Below, piece after piece: positions 25,758 through 34,561 of a DNA stretch of 64,000 nt. The position numbers and the translations under genes were made by a program. Source of the DNA: an uncultured Bacteroidales bacterium (lineage in GTDB: Bacteria > Bacteroidota > Bacteroidia > Bacteroidales > Muribaculaceae); the NCBI GenBank assembly GCA_902776955.1, contig CACYSG010000018.1, forward strand, positions 45,596 to 109,595, written 5' to 3'. Numbering within the stretch: the first letter of the stretch is position 1; every line of letters begins with the position of its first letter. The notes below the pieces were generated by a model that had not been told where the DNA came from, made no database searches, and saw only the letters and a list, made by a program, of their open reading frames with translations.

Positions 25758-25829
25758 CTACAAATTTGCAACATGGCACAATTTTTTTAGAGAATTTATC
25801 CTTTTATCGGATAACTGGAAAAAAAGTAG

Positions 25830-25837
25830 TACATTTG
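25830..25837 (+). promoter_or_regulatory. -7 box of tatA-tatC
   Basis: TACATTTG on the plus strand, 34 bases before the tatA ATG. Confidence 0.6.
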
Positions 25838-25871
25838 CGTCAGTATTAACCATAATCAAACTAGAGTAAAA

Positions 25872-26105
25872 ATGATACTTAACGGAATTTTGGGCTTTAT
25901 GAACTTCGGGACGGGCGAGATCATCGCTATCGTCCTGGTCATCCTGTTGCTCTTCGGCGGCAGGAAGATTCCCGAACTCATGCGTGGCCTCGGCAAGGGA
26001 GTCAAGAGCTTCAAGCAAGGCATGAACGAGGTCGAGGACGAGCTCAAGAAGCCCCTCGAGGACCTCGACAAATCCGACAAAACCAACAAAAGCGACAAAG
26101 CTTAA
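25872..26105 (+). CDS. tatA: Twin-arginine translocase subunit TatA/TatE
   Basis: This 77-residue protein has one N-terminal transmembrane helix (EIIAIVLVILLLF), the FGGRKIPEL hinge, an amphipathic helix (MRGLGKGVKSFKQGM) and a charged tail, which is the TatA/B family layout. TatA forms the export pore for folded proteins. tatC follows 80 bases later; no tatB-like gene is seen, as is common in Bacteroidota. Confidence 0.93.
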   Translation: MILNGILGFMNFGTGEIIAIVLVILLLFGGRKIPELMRGLGKGVKSFKQGMNEVEDELKKPLEDLDKSDKTNKSDKA

Positions 26106-26185
26106 ACAACGCTCACGCATTGACGCCAAGCCGCTGTTTTGATGATGAAACGTCGGCTTTTGCGTGAAGTTCTTGTCAGGGTCCG

Positions 26186-26980
26186 ATGGCTGAGGAGAAA
26201 TTGCAGGAAATGTCGTTCTGGGATCACATCGACGCGCTGCGCTCGGTGCTGATTCGCATGGTCGTTGTCCTGGTGGCGGTGATGCTGGCCTTGTTCTTTG
26301 TCATGCCCACCATCTTTGACGCGGTCATTCTGGCGCCATGCCACGGCGATTTCGTGCTCTACCGCCTCTTTGAGCGGATGACCTCGTCGGTCCCCTGGCT
26401 GCCCCAGTTCACCGCACAGGGCTTTGAGGTAGAGCTCATTAACATCAAGCTCGCCTCCCAGTTCTTCATCCACATGTCATCCTCGTTCTGGCTGGCCCTG
26501 GTGTTGACCTTCCCGCTCATGCTCTATTTCCTGTGGACCTTCATCGCGCCTGCGCTCTATCCCGGCGAGAAGCGCGGCGTCAAGTTGGCCTTTTTCATCG
26601 GCTGTGTCATGTTCTTCGTCGGCGTCGCCGTGGGTTACTTCGTCGTTTTCCCCGTGACCCTGCGTTTCCTTGCCGACTACCACGTGAGCCAGATGGTACC
26701 TAACCAGATTTCCCTCGACAGCTACATGGACACCTTCCTGATGCTCATTTTCGTCATGGGCATCATCTTCGAGCTGCCCTTATTGGCCTGGCTCATGGGC
26801 TCCCTCGGTGTGTTAACTCGCAGTTTCTTCACCACCTACCGCCGTCATGCCGTCGTCGTCCTCCTCGTCCTCGCCGCCCTCATCACCCCCACCGGCGACC
26901 CCTTCACCCTCATGGTCGTCTTCCTCCCCATCTACCTCCTCTACGAGCTCAGCGCCTTCCTAGTCCCCCGCTCCCATTAA
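26186..26980 (+). CDS. tatC: Twin-arginine translocase subunit TatC
   Basis: This 264-residue protein is the Tat signal-peptide receptor, with six transmembrane helices. It has the N-terminal motif SFWDHIDALRSVLIR, the conserved glycine/proline region FPLMLYFLWTFIAPALYPGEKR and FELPLLAWLMGSLGVL. The length matches TatC. It is the last gene before the GC-rich repeat array at 27053. Confidence 0.95.
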   Translation: MAEEKLQEMSFWDHIDALRSVLIRMVVVLVAVMLALFFVMPTIFDAVILAPCHGDFVLYRLFERMTSSVPWLPQFTAQGFEVELINIKLASQFFIHMSSSFWLALVLTFPLMLYFLWTFIAPALYPGEKRGVKLAFFIGCVMFFVGVAVGYFVVFPVTLRFLADYHVSQMVPNQISLDSYMDTFLMLIFVMGIIFELPLLAWLMGSLGVLTRSFFTTYRRHAVVVLLVLAALITPTGDPFTLMVVFLPIYLLYELSAFLVPRSH

Positions 26981-27052
26981 GGTTACCCCACCATCCATCC
27001 TCCCTTCTTGTTTCCCGCCGCCCCCGCCGCGCGTGTTGCTCCCGTCATCCCG

Positions 27053-27190
27053 GTTGCGCGCGTCGTGTCCCGTGGGCCGCGGCTCTGCCGCGGTGTTGCT
27101 CCCGCCGCTCCCGTCGCTCCCGTTGCGCGCGTCGTGTCCCGTGGGCCGCGGCTTTGCCGCGGTGTTGCCCCCGTCGCCCCCGTGATAAAA
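27053..27190. repeat. 69-bp tandem repeat carrying two GC-rich triloop hairpins
   Basis: A unit starting GTTGCGCGCGTCGTGTCCCG with hairpin CCGCGGC-TCT-GCCGCGG repeats after 69 bases (second copy from 27122, loop TTT). The surroundings are degenerate CCGTCGCTCC-type units. It fills the space between tatC and the next terminator. No coding potential. Confidence 0.85.
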
Positions 27191-27228
27191 AAGGAAGGGA
27201 GCCCCCACTCGAGAGGCTCCCCCTTTGT
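27191..27228 (-). terminator. Intrinsic terminator of the 27251 gene
   Basis: On the minus strand GGGAGCC pairs with GGCTCCC (27215-27221 with 27197-27203), followed by TTCCTTTTTT. Confidence 0.75.
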
Positions 27229-27250
27229 TAATTAGATGACCGTCACTTGA

Positions 27251-28840
27251 TTACATCATCGACAGTACATAGTTAATCAACATCGTAACGTCGGTGATAT
27301 TGATGTTCTCGTCATCATTCATATCCGAGTTATCGAAGTCGATGTTGTCATAGTTGTCGTTCTGGATAGCGCTGATCAGGATGGTAACATCGGTGATGTT
27401 CACAACCTCGTCGCCATTCACGTCACCCTTCATGCCTGCGGGAGGAACTTCACCCTTCTGATAGGAGAAGGTTGCTTTGGGCATGAACGGCACGAAGTAG
27501 GTGGACATGCCATCAAAGTCAAACGAGGTGTAAATGGCAACGTTGTCGGGCTCGGTCGGCGTGCCGTAGAAGTAGGTCGGACTGTAGTTGGTAACACCGG
27601 CTTCGGTAACCAGGCACTCAACCAGCAGGTTGCCGCCGTTGTACTCAAACGGCTCATCGAAGAAGATCTCCAGGTCGGTGCTGTTGAGGACGGGAGATAC
27701 GGTGCCCACAACAGTCAGTTCCGTCTCGGGAGTAGCCTCGGCAAATACGGTATTGTCAACGGTCTTGAGCGACACTTGGATGGTACCGCCCTTCATCTGC
27801 ACTTGGCCCCTGGTGTAGAACTTCAGGGCAGTGATCTTGCCGCCTACCATGTCGGTCAGCAGGTTGGCGGGATAGATAACCTGGCCGCGGGTGTTCACGA
27901 TGTCGATGTCGGTGCCGTAGATGGGAACGAAGCTGGCGTAGTCGGTCTCGTCACCGGCGGTTACCTCGTCGGCAGCCTCCATGGCGGTGCCGTGCAGGGC
28001 AACTTCGAGGATTCCTGCCTGGCCGCAGTCGATGGTGAGCGTGCCCTCATAGGTGCCCTCGGCCATCGGAGCGAACGTAATGGGAACCTCAACCGACTGA
28101 CCGGCAGTGAGAACAAGGTTGGGAACCTCGACACTGAACGGGGCATCTACGCTGAACGACGGAGTGAAACCGTTCAGGCCGTTGTTGGTGAGAACCACGG
28201 TCTGCACGTCCTCACGCTCGGCGCGAATGGTGTTGAAGGTCACCTCGCCAGGAACAACCTTGGCCGAGTATTCGGCAGTTGTTCCGTAGTCAAACGTGGT
28301 CTTGGGAATGAATCTTTCGATTTCGCCGCGGGAGATGCCACTGTAGTTGGTGGGACGGTCGCCGACGAACGAAATGAAGCAGTAATTGGTTGCTACAGCC
28401 TGTAAGGTGGCGTCAAACACCAGGTTGCCGCCGTTATAGTGGTAGGGCGTGTCAAACACGATCTCTACTTCTCTAACGCCTTCAACGAGGCTCAACGTAG
28501 CCACATGGGTCAGACCTTCGACATAAGTTTGTCCCTGATAGGTCGTCTGGGTCGTTTCACCCAGCGAAATCTTGATCTGGCCTCCGCTCTCGGTCATATC
28601 GTCCCACAGGTAGAACTTCATCGAGTTGATGACCTCGCCAGTCATCTCAGCCAGCTCGGCGGCAGGGTAGATTACCTGACTGCGGGTACCCACCTCATCG
28701 AGGTAAACGAAGTTGATGGGCAGAGTGTTGCTCGAGTAATCACCATATTCAAATACGGTCAACTGATTGGTTGCCTGGGCAGGCACGAACATGACCAGCG
28801 CCATAAGCGCAGCCCACAAGAGTTTAATACTTTTCTTCAT
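27251..28840 (-). CDS. Secreted protein with duplicated beta domain, Ig-like domain and dockerin-like C-terminus
   Basis: This 529-residue protein has a signal peptide (ends VPAQA). Two homologous beta domains follow, at about 50-190 and 325-465; both start VIYPA and share YNGGNL. An Ig-like domain (about 195-290) lies between them. A dockerin-like module of two calcium-loop repeats ends the protein: DVNGDEVVNITDV and DMNDDENINITDV. The function is unknown; the domains suggest binding or display. The C-terminus is nearly identical to that of the protein ending at 36574. The promoter box is at 28995. Confidence 0.75.
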   Translation of the reverse strand: MKKSIKLLWAALMALVMFVPAQATNQLTVFEYGDYSSNTLPINFVYLDEVGTRSQVIYPAAELAEMTGEVINSMKFYLWDDMTESGGQIKISLGETTQTTYQGQTYVEGLTHVATLSLVEGVREVEIVFDTPYHYNGGNLVFDATLQAVATNYCFISFVGDRPTNYSGISRGEIERFIPKTTFDYGTTAEYSAKVVPGEVTFNTIRAEREDVQTVVLTNNGLNGFTPSFSVDAPFSVEVPNLVLTAGQSVEVPITFAPMAEGTYEGTLTIDCGQAGILEVALHGTAMEAADEVTAGDETDYASFVPIYGTDIDIVNTRGQVIYPANLLTDMVGGKITALKFYTRGQVQMKGGTIQVSLKTVDNTVFAEATPETELTVVGTVSPVLNSTDLEIFFDEPFEYNGGNLLVECLVTEAGVTNYSPTYFYGTPTEPDNVAIYTSFDFDGMSTYFVPFMPKATFSYQKGEVPPAGMKGDVNGDEVVNITDVTILISAIQNDNYDNIDFDNSDMNDDENINITDVTMLINYVLSMM

Positions 28841-29025
28841 AAATAATAATAAGGTAGAAGTTTGATAAATTGGTTGGTTTGATAAATTGGTTAATTGGTT
28901 AACATAGTGCTTTTTGAGTAATCGTTTTTAAACAGGAACACTTCTTCTTTTAGGCAGAAATGTCTATAAATTGATTTTATGCACTATTTGTGGACAAAGT
29001 TACTGCTTTTATTCAAATTGACCAA
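28841..29025 (-). promoter_or_regulatory. Leader and promoter of the 27251 gene
   Basis: On the minus strand a TTG (29023-29025) and -7 TAACTTTG (28995-29002) are 20 bases apart, leaving a leader of ~147 bases. The leader is AT-rich with TTGATAAATTGGTT-type short direct repeats near 28862-28900. No riboswitch is recognised. Confidence 0.5.
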
Positions 29026-29061
29026 CTTTTTTACCAACAATTGACAAAAATGCCCGTCGCT

Positions 29062-31326
29062 TTAGCGCGTGAAGGAGTAAGGCGCGTCGGCCGAGGCGGT
29101 GCCGCGCCGCGTATTGGGCGCTTCACCCATCCTGAAGTGGATGGCACCTCCGTCCAGCAGGGTGGCGTGGTCAAGGTAGTTGCGGCTGTACTGCTTGCCG
29201 TTGAGGATCATCGACTGGATGTAGCAGCCCTCGCCATCGCGCGTGAGCGTCATGTTCTTGCCGTTCTCCAGATGGAGCGTCACCTTGTCAAAATAGGGCG
29301 TTCCCATCACATACTGGTTGCTGCCAGGGCACACGGGATAGAACCCCAGGGCCGAGAACACATACCAGGCCGACGTCTGCCCGTTGTCCTCGTCGCCGCA
29401 GTAGCCGTCGGGCGAGGCGCTGTACAGGCGGTCCATCACCTGGCGCACCCAGTATTGCGCCTTCCACGGCTGCCCGCCGTAGTTGTACAGGTAGATCATG
29501 TGCTGGATGGGCTGGTTGCCGTGGGCGTAATTACCCATGTTCATGATCTGCATCTCGCGTATCTCGTGGATGGTGAAGCCGTAGTAGCTGTCGTCAAACA
29601 CCGGCGGAACGGCAAATACCGAGTCCAGCATCGCGCAGAACGTCTTCTTGCCGCCCATCAGGTCAATCAGGCCCTGCGGGTCGTGGAACACGCTCCATGT
29701 GTAATGCCAGCTGTTGCCCTCGGTGAAGGCATCGCCCCATTTCAATGGACTGAAAGGGGACTGGAAATCACCGTCCTGGAGGCGACCTCTCATCAGCTTG
29801 CTTTCCGCATCAAACACGTTGCGGTAATTCATCGCACGGTCGGCAAAGGGCCCAATCTCTTCTTCGGGCTTGCCCAGGGCTTGGCCCAGGCGGTAGATGC
29901 ACCAGTCGTCATAGGCATATTCCAGCGTCCTGGCTACACTCTCGTTGATGCCAACATCATAGGGGATATAACCCAGATCATTGTAATACTCATGACCCAG
30001 GCGGCCCGTGGAGCCCACTTCGGGGTGAACCGCCCCGCTGCCGTGCATGAGCGCGGCCCACAATTGGTCGATATCATAACCGCGCAGCCCCTTCAGGTAA
30101 GCGTCGGCAACCACCGAGGCGCTGTTGTTGCCCACCATGCAGTTGCGGTGCCCGGGACTGGCCCACTCGGGCAGGAAACCGCTCTCGAGCCACGTGTTCA
30201 CTAGCCCTTCCTGCATCCATGTGCCCATCGTGGGATATATCAGGTCAACAAACGGCATCAGGGCACGGAAGGTGTCCCAGAACCCCGTGTCGGTAAACAT
30301 CCGCCCGGGCAACACCTGGCCGTTATACGGGCTGTAGTGGACGGGCTGCTCGTTGGCGTCAATCTCGTAGAAGCTGCGGGGAAACAGCACCGAGCGGTAC
30401 AGGCATGAGTAGAAAGTGCGCAGGTGGTCGATATCGCTGTCCTCCACCTCGATGCGTCCCAGCACCTCGTTCCACCGTTGGCGACTCTGGCACTTAACGC
30501 CCTCCAGGTCATTGTTACCCAGTTCCCGAAGGTTCAGCAGGGCCTGCTCGGGGCTGATGAACGATGAGGCCACGCGGGCGCTGACTTGCTCACCGCGGCG
30601 GGTGTTGAACGTCACGATGGCTCCCGCATGGTTGCTGGTCATCTTGGCTTGGCCGCGATGCAGCACGCTGTCGTCTACCGTGTAATAGTCCTTGAACGGC
30701 TTGTCAAACTCGATGACAAAATAATTCTTGAAGCCCTCGGGTACACCGCCGCTGTTGCGCGTCGTGTAGCCGTAGATGGTGCGGTTGTCGGGTGCGATGG
30801 TGATTGCCGACCCCTTGTCAAAGGCGTCGATCACGACGTTGGCCTGCTCGGTCTCGGGGTAGGTGAAACGCAGCATGGCGGCGCGCTCGGTGGGAGCCAC
30901 CTCGGCGGTCACGTCATAGTCGGCAAGATACACTTTATAGTAATAAGGTGTCGCCGTCTCGGCCTTGTGAGAGAACCAACTGGCGCGCTCGTTCTCGTCC
31001 CACACGGGCGAGCCCACTGTGGGCATCAGCGAGAACTGCCCGTAGTCGTTGATCCACGGGCTGGGCTGGTGCGTCTGCTTGAAGCCGCGTATCTTGTTGG
31101 CACCGTAGGTGTATTGCCACCCGTCGCCGTTCTTGCCTGTCTGCGGCACCCAGAAGTTCATGCCCCACGGAATGGCGATGGCGGGATAGGTGTTACCGGT
31201 CGATAATGCAAAACTCGACTGCGTCCCCACCAGTGTGCTTACATAATCCACTGGCTCAATGCTCACTGCCGACGCTGCCACTGCGGTCCAGATCAGCAAG
31301 AGGAGGATAAATGGTTTTTTTCTCAT
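29062..31326 (-). CDS. GH92 family glycosidase (alpha-mannosidase type), first copy
   Basis: This 754-residue protein has a signal peptide (ends AASA) and GH92 landmarks: YVSTLVGT at the N-terminus, DTGFWDTFRALMPF in the middle, and GNQPIQHMIYLYNYGGQPWK plus EDNGQTSAWYVFSALGFYP near the C-terminus. The family comprises calcium-dependent exo-alpha-mannosidases acting on N-glycan or mannan chains. Specificity (1,2, 1,3, 1,4 or 1,6) cannot be read from the sequence. It diverges from the SUMF1/dockerin gene at 31462; the facing -7 boxes are 33 bases apart. No SusC/SusD pair is present nearby. Confidence 0.93.
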   Translation of the reverse strand: MRKKPFILLLLIWTAVAASAVSIEPVDYVSTLVGTQSSFALSTGNTYPAIAIPWGMNFWVPQTGKNGDGWQYTYGANKIRGFKQTHQPSPWINDYGQFSLMPTVGSPVWDENERASWFSHKAETATPYYYKVYLADYDVTAEVAPTERAAMLRFTYPETEQANVVIDAFDKGSAITIAPDNRTIYGYTTRNSGGVPEGFKNYFVIEFDKPFKDYYTVDDSVLHRGQAKMTSNHAGAIVTFNTRRGEQVSARVASSFISPEQALLNLRELGNNDLEGVKCQSRQRWNEVLGRIEVEDSDIDHLRTFYSCLYRSVLFPRSFYEIDANEQPVHYSPYNGQVLPGRMFTDTGFWDTFRALMPFVDLIYPTMGTWMQEGLVNTWLESGFLPEWASPGHRNCMVGNNSASVVADAYLKGLRGYDIDQLWAALMHGSGAVHPEVGSTGRLGHEYYNDLGYIPYDVGINESVARTLEYAYDDWCIYRLGQALGKPEEEIGPFADRAMNYRNVFDAESKLMRGRLQDGDFQSPFSPLKWGDAFTEGNSWHYTWSVFHDPQGLIDLMGGKKTFCAMLDSVFAVPPVFDDSYYGFTIHEIREMQIMNMGNYAHGNQPIQHMIYLYNYGGQPWKAQYWVRQVMDRLYSASPDGYCGDEDNGQTSAWYVFSALGFYPVCPGSNQYVMGTPYFDKVTLHLENGKNMTLTRDGEGCYIQSMILNGKQYSRNYLDHATLLDGGAIHFRMGEAPNTRRGTASADAPYSFTR

Positions 31327-31364
31327 GACAACAGCGCAAATTGAATCGAAATAGAAATTTTGAG

Positions 31365-31372
31365 CAAAATTA
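31365..31372 (-). promoter_or_regulatory. -7 box of the first GH92 gene
   Basis: TAATTTTG on the minus strand, 38 bases before the ATG. Confidence 0.55.
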
Positions 31373-31383
31373 CATAATTAAAT

Positions 31384-31413
31384 TGTAAAATTGTCATAAA
31401 TTTCATATATTTG
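31384..31413 (+). promoter_or_regulatory. Promoter of the SUMF1/dockerin gene
   Basis: TTG (31384-31386) and TATATTTG (31406-31413) are 19 bases apart. Confidence 0.6.
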
Positions 31414-31461
31414 CAGCAATATTATTATCTCCGTACTTTTAACCTTTAATCTTTGGATAAT

Positions 31462-34221
31462 ATGAAAAGAATTCTACTATTTGCCGCAGTTGCCCTGATC
31501 GTGTCAACCGCAGGCGCACAGATGAAAAGCAAGACACAGTGCATTGCCGAGGGCATTAACCAAAGCGCTGTGGTGCAAAACGGGTCAAAGGCATCTCCAT
31601 GCAAGACAACTTCTAGAAGAGCGCTCGGGCCGGTTGCTCAACGTCCACAGTTATCTCCGGTGAAATTATCTGAGGTTACCACGACTCGGGAAATGAAGAT
31701 GCGTGACCCCTCTACGCTACAGCGCCGAGCACCCAAAGGTCCCTCCAGTGATGGACAGCCCAGTACTTTCTACCGTCGTCCTGCCGGTATGTTTAGTTCA
31801 ATATTGTTTTACGATAAGACTTATAAAGATTATTTTTTTTCTAATTGTCTGTTCTTGTTGGCGAAACCTTACGCCGAATACTATTGGTCGGGGACTTCAA
31901 GCAACGCCAACAGTTCAACAAGTTATGGCTGGACTTTTAATCCTGTAGCAGATTTTACTGATCTCCTTGAAGGATCTGACACTTGCTATATCGATTATCA
32001 ATCTTGGGCATATAGCACCTTACCGGCAGGTGGCATGTATACTGCTCCTATATTCGGTGCCTATGATGGGCGTATTGACGATAGCAATGTGGTGCCTGAT
32101 ATCTATCAATACGGTAACTACAGTTTTGAAAAAGACAGCACTGGTACTTGGATGCCTATCAAGAACACAAGCATAGTAGGCGCTTTTGAAAATCCTAATG
32201 AAATTGCCGCTCTTTGGGGGGACAATTCTCTTGGATGCGTGCCCTTATGGTCAAGCAAGTCGTTCATTTCTGGTGGCTATTCGGGCAACTATGATGACCG
32301 CTTCATATTAACAGACATATCTGGTGCAATTCCTTATGGTGACAATGAGATGGGATGGTGGTTTGGTAAAAACGGACAACACGTCGATGGCATGGCTCAG
32401 GCTTTTGAGAAGCCCCAGCATCCCTATTTGCTCAATAAAGTCTATGTGCTTGTGGATAATTTGACTCTTAGTGGCGATGTCGAGATGACTTGTAAGGTAT
32501 ATAAATTAAATGATATTCCTGCCTATGAAGATGAGCCCGTTGTCCTGCCTGAAGAACCAGGGGAACTCGTTGCTCATGGCAGGGCGCTTGTCACTCCCGA
32601 TCTTATTACTGACCCTTATTTAGAAGAAGCAACGCTCGCTTTCACGTTGTATGACGAGACGGGTGCTGAGTTCCGGCCCGTCATCGATTATCCTATGCTT
32701 GTGGTTTTGGATGGCTATAATGATGCGGATATGGAAGACTTGATTGATTTCACCACCCATTGTTCCTATATTTGGGATTATGATGAAGGCTATGGCGAAT
32801 TGGTCTATCTCAAGTATGAACATCCTCTTCTTGATGAACAAGGAAATGCTGTATTGGATGAGAATGGCAATAGAATTTATACCGGTGAATATGAGTGGTC
32901 TGGCGCCAATTCTCTCTTCTCTGTTGAGGTGAAGCTCGGTTTATCTATCTTCATTGATGTTTTACAACCCTATGTCACCTTTGAGAATGTCCAAGAGGAT
33001 GGACAATACTTGTTCCCTGCTGCTGGTGGTTATATGCAGAAAACTTGGCTTGACGGAACCTCTAACTGGGGTATCAGGTTCAAGACATCTTGTCCGTCGG
33101 CTGGTGGTGACTGGCGCATTACCTGCGAGGGTAGCGAAACCTTGCCCAGTTGGTTGAACGTCAGTCTTACAGATTTCGTTAACGCCACTGGATTCCATGG
33201 GGTGCGTGCCAATGTGTCGGCCTTGGCTCTGCCCAGTGGAACAACTTACCGCGAGGCCGTCGTCAGGTTCGAGATTCCGGGCGATTACATCGAGTATAAA
33301 TTCATGCAAGGGACGCCACCCGCTGGACTCAGGGGGGACGTGAATAACGATGGCAACGTCAACGTCAGCGACGTGGCTGCATTAATCAACATCGTGCTGA
33401 GCGGCTCATCCAGTGGGCCGACGGCCGACGTGAACGCCGACAGCAGGGTCAACGTCAGCGATGTGGGCAGGTTGATTAACATCATCCTCGGCGATGAGAC
33501 CCCTGCCTTGATTGTAAGCGGAAACAGGGACTTTACCGTCAACGGCGTGACTTTCAAGATGATTGGCGTCCAGGGAGGTACCTTTGCCAGGGGTAATACT
33601 CGCAATCAATATAATAGCGGGGGTGGTAGTGCACACAGGGTGACCCTGTCCGATTATTATATTGGCCAGACCGAGGTGACCCAAGCGCTATGGCAGGCGG
33701 TCATGGGTTCTAACCCGAGTAACTTCACTGGGGATCCGAATTGTCCGGTGGAGATGGTATCTTGGAACCAGTGCCAGGAGTTTATCACCAAACTGAATCA
33801 GATGACGGGGATGAACTTCCGTTTGCCCACCGAGGCAGAGTGGGAATTTGCCGCTCGCGGAGGCATCAAGAACCGCGGCACTGAGTTTTCGGGCAGCAAT
33901 GTCCTGGATAATGTGGCGTGGTATAACGAGAATGCTGACGGCACAACACATCCTGTCGGCACCAAGGCACCCAACGAGTTGGGAATCTATGACATGAGCG
34001 GTAATGTCTTTGAGTGGTGCCAGGACTGGTATGGTTTCTCTGCTTATACTATTGATGGCCAGGTTAATCCCACGGGTCCAACCGAAGAAGATTCGAACAA
34101 TTGTCGCGTCATTCGTGGCGGCAGTATAGATTATGGCGAACTGTATTGCCGCTGTTCGCGACGCTGGAGCGACGAACCAGTGTCGCGCTGGAAGGACCAA
34201 GGTCTGCGTTTAGCCTTGTAA
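31462..34221 (+). CDS. Secreted protein with dockerin-like repeats and C-terminal SUMF1 (formylglycine-enzyme-like) domain
   Basis: Read from ATG 31462, this 919-residue protein has a signal peptide (ends AGA) and a large unrecognised N-terminal part (about 20-620). A dockerin-like pair follows (DVNNDGNVNVSDV and DVNADSRVNVSDV), then a SUMF1/FGE-sulfatase domain at about 695-919 (QTEVTQALWQAVMGSNPSNF, RLPTEAEWEFAARGG, GNVFEWCQDWYG). SUMF1 domains in gut Bacteroidota are often binding or structural; FGE activity is not implied. The dockerin pair is internal here but terminal in its relatives. The first two thirds are AT-richer than neighbouring genes, which may mark recent acquisition. A terminator follows. 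Confidence 0.75.
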   Translation: MKRILLFAAVALIVSTAGAQMKSKTQCIAEGINQSAVVQNGSKASPCKTTSRRALGPVAQRPQLSPVKLSEVTTTREMKMRDPSTLQRRAPKGPSSDGQPSTFYRRPAGMFSSILFYDKTYKDYFFSNCLFLLAKPYAEYYWSGTSSNANSSTSYGWTFNPVADFTDLLEGSDTCYIDYQSWAYSTLPAGGMYTAPIFGAYDGRIDDSNVVPDIYQYGNYSFEKDSTGTWMPIKNTSIVGAFENPNEIAALWGDNSLGCVPLWSSKSFISGGYSGNYDDRFILTDISGAIPYGDNEMGWWFGKNGQHVDGMAQAFEKPQHPYLLNKVYVLVDNLTLSGDVEMTCKVYKLNDIPAYEDEPVVLPEEPGELVAHGRALVTPDLITDPYLEEATLAFTLYDETGAEFRPVIDYPMLVVLDGYNDADMEDLIDFTTHCSYIWDYDEGYGELVYLKYEHPLLDEQGNAVLDENGNRIYTGEYEWSGANSLFSVEVKLGLSIFIDVLQPYVTFENVQEDGQYLFPAAGGYMQKTWLDGTSNWGIRFKTSCPSAGGDWRITCEGSETLPSWLNVSLTDFVNATGFHGVRANVSALALPSGTTYREAVVRFEIPGDYIEYKFMQGTPPAGLRGDVNNDGNVNVSDVAALINIVLSGSSSGPTADVNADSRVNVSDVGRLINIILGDETPALIVSGNRDFTVNGVTFKMIGVQGGTFARGNTRNQYNSGGGSAHRVTLSDYYIGQTEVTQALWQAVMGSNPSNFTGDPNCPVEMVSWNQCQEFITKLNQMTGMNFRLPTEAEWEFAARGGIKNRGTEFSGSNVLDNVAWYNENADGTTHPVGTKAPNELGIYDMSGNVFEWCQDWYGFSAYTIDGQVNPTGPTEEDSNNCRVIRGGSIDYGELYCRCSRRWSDEPVSRWKDQGLRLAL

Positions 34222-34249
34222 GCAACACATCCGCTTGACCGAATAGTCT

Positions 34250-34292
34250 GGCGCCTCGAGGACGACAATCCGTCCCCCGAGGCGCCGTTTTT
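34250..34292 (+). terminator. Intrinsic terminator after the SUMF1/dockerin gene
   Basis: GGCGCCTCG (34250-34258) pairs perfectly with CGAGGCGCC (34278-34286), followed by GTTTTTC. Confidence 0.85.
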
Positions 34293-34411
34293 CTGCCTCG
34301 GTAACTCTCGTCGCAGCCCTTGCCGTTCAAGTGGAACTATTCAAAATGGTAGTTTTTCGTGCTGATTGTTTCAAATATATAACAATTATAAGGGAAATAA
34401 CGATTTTTTTG

Positions 34412-34419
34412 TATTTTTG
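34412..34419 (+). promoter_or_regulatory. -7 box of the 34562 gene
   Basis: TATTTTTG matches TAnnTTTG. It would give an AT-rich leader of ~135 bases with no recognised element. Confidence 0.5.
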
Positions 34420-34561
34420 CAAACAGAATTAAAGATAACCAAGATTCAAGAGTACTTTTTTAATGAAGAAAGCCTATTCTTGAATTCAGTTTACGTTTTT
34501 AACCCAAAATGACAATTATGTATTAGTTCATATTTTATTAACTTTAAACTTTTAAGTATTT

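Noticed and set aside
26960-27208. 82-residue Gly/Asp-rich minus-strand ORF
   Set aside because: Lies in the 69-bp hairpin repeat array and translates the repeats; no signal or domain.
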